NCBI RefSeq assembly: GCF_025061645.1
Contig: NZ_JANYMP010000044.1
Location: 1-64,000, forward strand
DNA from: Umezawaea endophytica
GTDB taxonomy: Bacteria; Actinomycetota; Actinomycetes; Mycobacteriales; Pseudonocardiaceae
Reading direction: 5' to 3'
Length of the DNA stretch: 64,000 bases
Position 1 is the stretch's first letter. Each line of letters starts with the position of its first letter. Positions 63,945 to 64,000 of the stretch are shown piece after piece. The notes beneath the pieces were generated by a model, which searched no databases, had not been told where the DNA came from, and was given only the letters and a program-made list of their open reading frames with translations. The translations under genes and the position numbers were made by a program.

Positions 63945-64000
63945 ATGGGCATCCAACTACCAGCGGAACTCGTCGAGGTCGCCGCGAAGGCCGGTGTCAC
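63945..64000 (+). CDS. Type VII-associated protein, N-terminal fragment (window edge)
   Basis: Begins at ATG 63945 (MGIQLPAELVEVAAKAGV) and is cut by the window end after 18 codons. This opening is, as I recall, typical of large WXG-like polymorphic toxins or NlpC-type effectors coupled to YbaB-WXG pairs; nothing more can be said without the rest. Confidence 0.6.
   Translation, partial: MGIQLPAELVEVAAKAGV

Overview
This window is a high-GC (clearly above 70% by eye) actinobacterial chromosome segment, most likely from the Pseudonocardiales (Saccharothrix/Lentzea/Actinosynnema-like). The evidence is as follows: acyl-CoA carboxylase genes including a small epsilon subunit; several WXG100/PPE/EspG/YbaB-type genes of type VII secretion; many GTG starts and probable leaderless promoters (a -10 box 6-9 nt before the start codon); an actinobacterial 'LLTRRRHIDL' leader peptide; and DUF1707 and DUF3558 proteins. 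It reads as core chromosome with small accessory patches, without transposases, phage genes, rRNA or tRNA genes.

Layout. 0-7 kb: a coiled-coil protein, adenosine deaminase, an acidic two-repeat protein, a YbaB pair, a YnfA-like membrane protein, and a type VII target gene coupled to an NlpC/P60 hydrolase. 7-9 kb: a SUKH-type protein and a probable Panacea-Fic toxin-antitoxin pair. 9-19 kb: VanZ, two aldehyde dehydrogenase-family genes with deoC, a DUF1707 protein, a Gfo/Idh/MocA oxidoreductase, a secreted Ig-like protein, upp, and a GH18 chitinase with two DasR-like sites. 19-24 kb: TetR, an RHH/Doc-like pair, and a MerR-controlled run of two near-duplicate aldo/keto reductases plus a GDSL hydrolase. 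24-29 kb: flavodoxin-like protein, phosphohexomutase, purine nucleoside phosphorylase, Ser/Thr kinase. 29-34 kb: mutA-mutB-meaB. 35-44 kb: two M20 amidohydrolases, a PhoD-like remnant, glpD divergent from glpF-glpK, and an LpdA-like flavoprotein. 45-48 kb: EspG/PPE/PE-like type VII genes and a DUF3558 lipoprotein. 48-57 kb: GNAT, HAD (CTG start), DUF1707, accA-type carboxylase, a dicarboxylate symporter with an upstream leader peptide, Maf, and MFS-PadR. 57-64 kb: accE-accD, birA, a PH-domain protein, HMG-CoA lyase, a MaoC hydratase, and a second YbaB-WXG module running off the right end.

Metabolic logic. accA + accD + accE + birA give a biotin-dependent propionyl/acyl-CoA carboxylase, and mutAB + meaB complete the route to succinyl-CoA (the epimerase is not in the window). 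add, deoC, upp and punA, with a phosphohexomutase beside punA, make a scattered nucleoside-salvage set. glpFKD handles glycerol.

The most unusual signal is non-coding. Four copies of an approximately 80-bp element (13311-13391 complement, 23669-23746, 44859-44941, 58062-58141) each have a conserved 5' box and a perfect 23-25 bp stem with an invariant inner stem and an invariant 9-nt loop. The outer stem sequences differ between copies but remain fully complementary. All four copies point away from the preceding gene, and they sit inside local blocks where one strand is strongly G+T rich regardless of gene direction.
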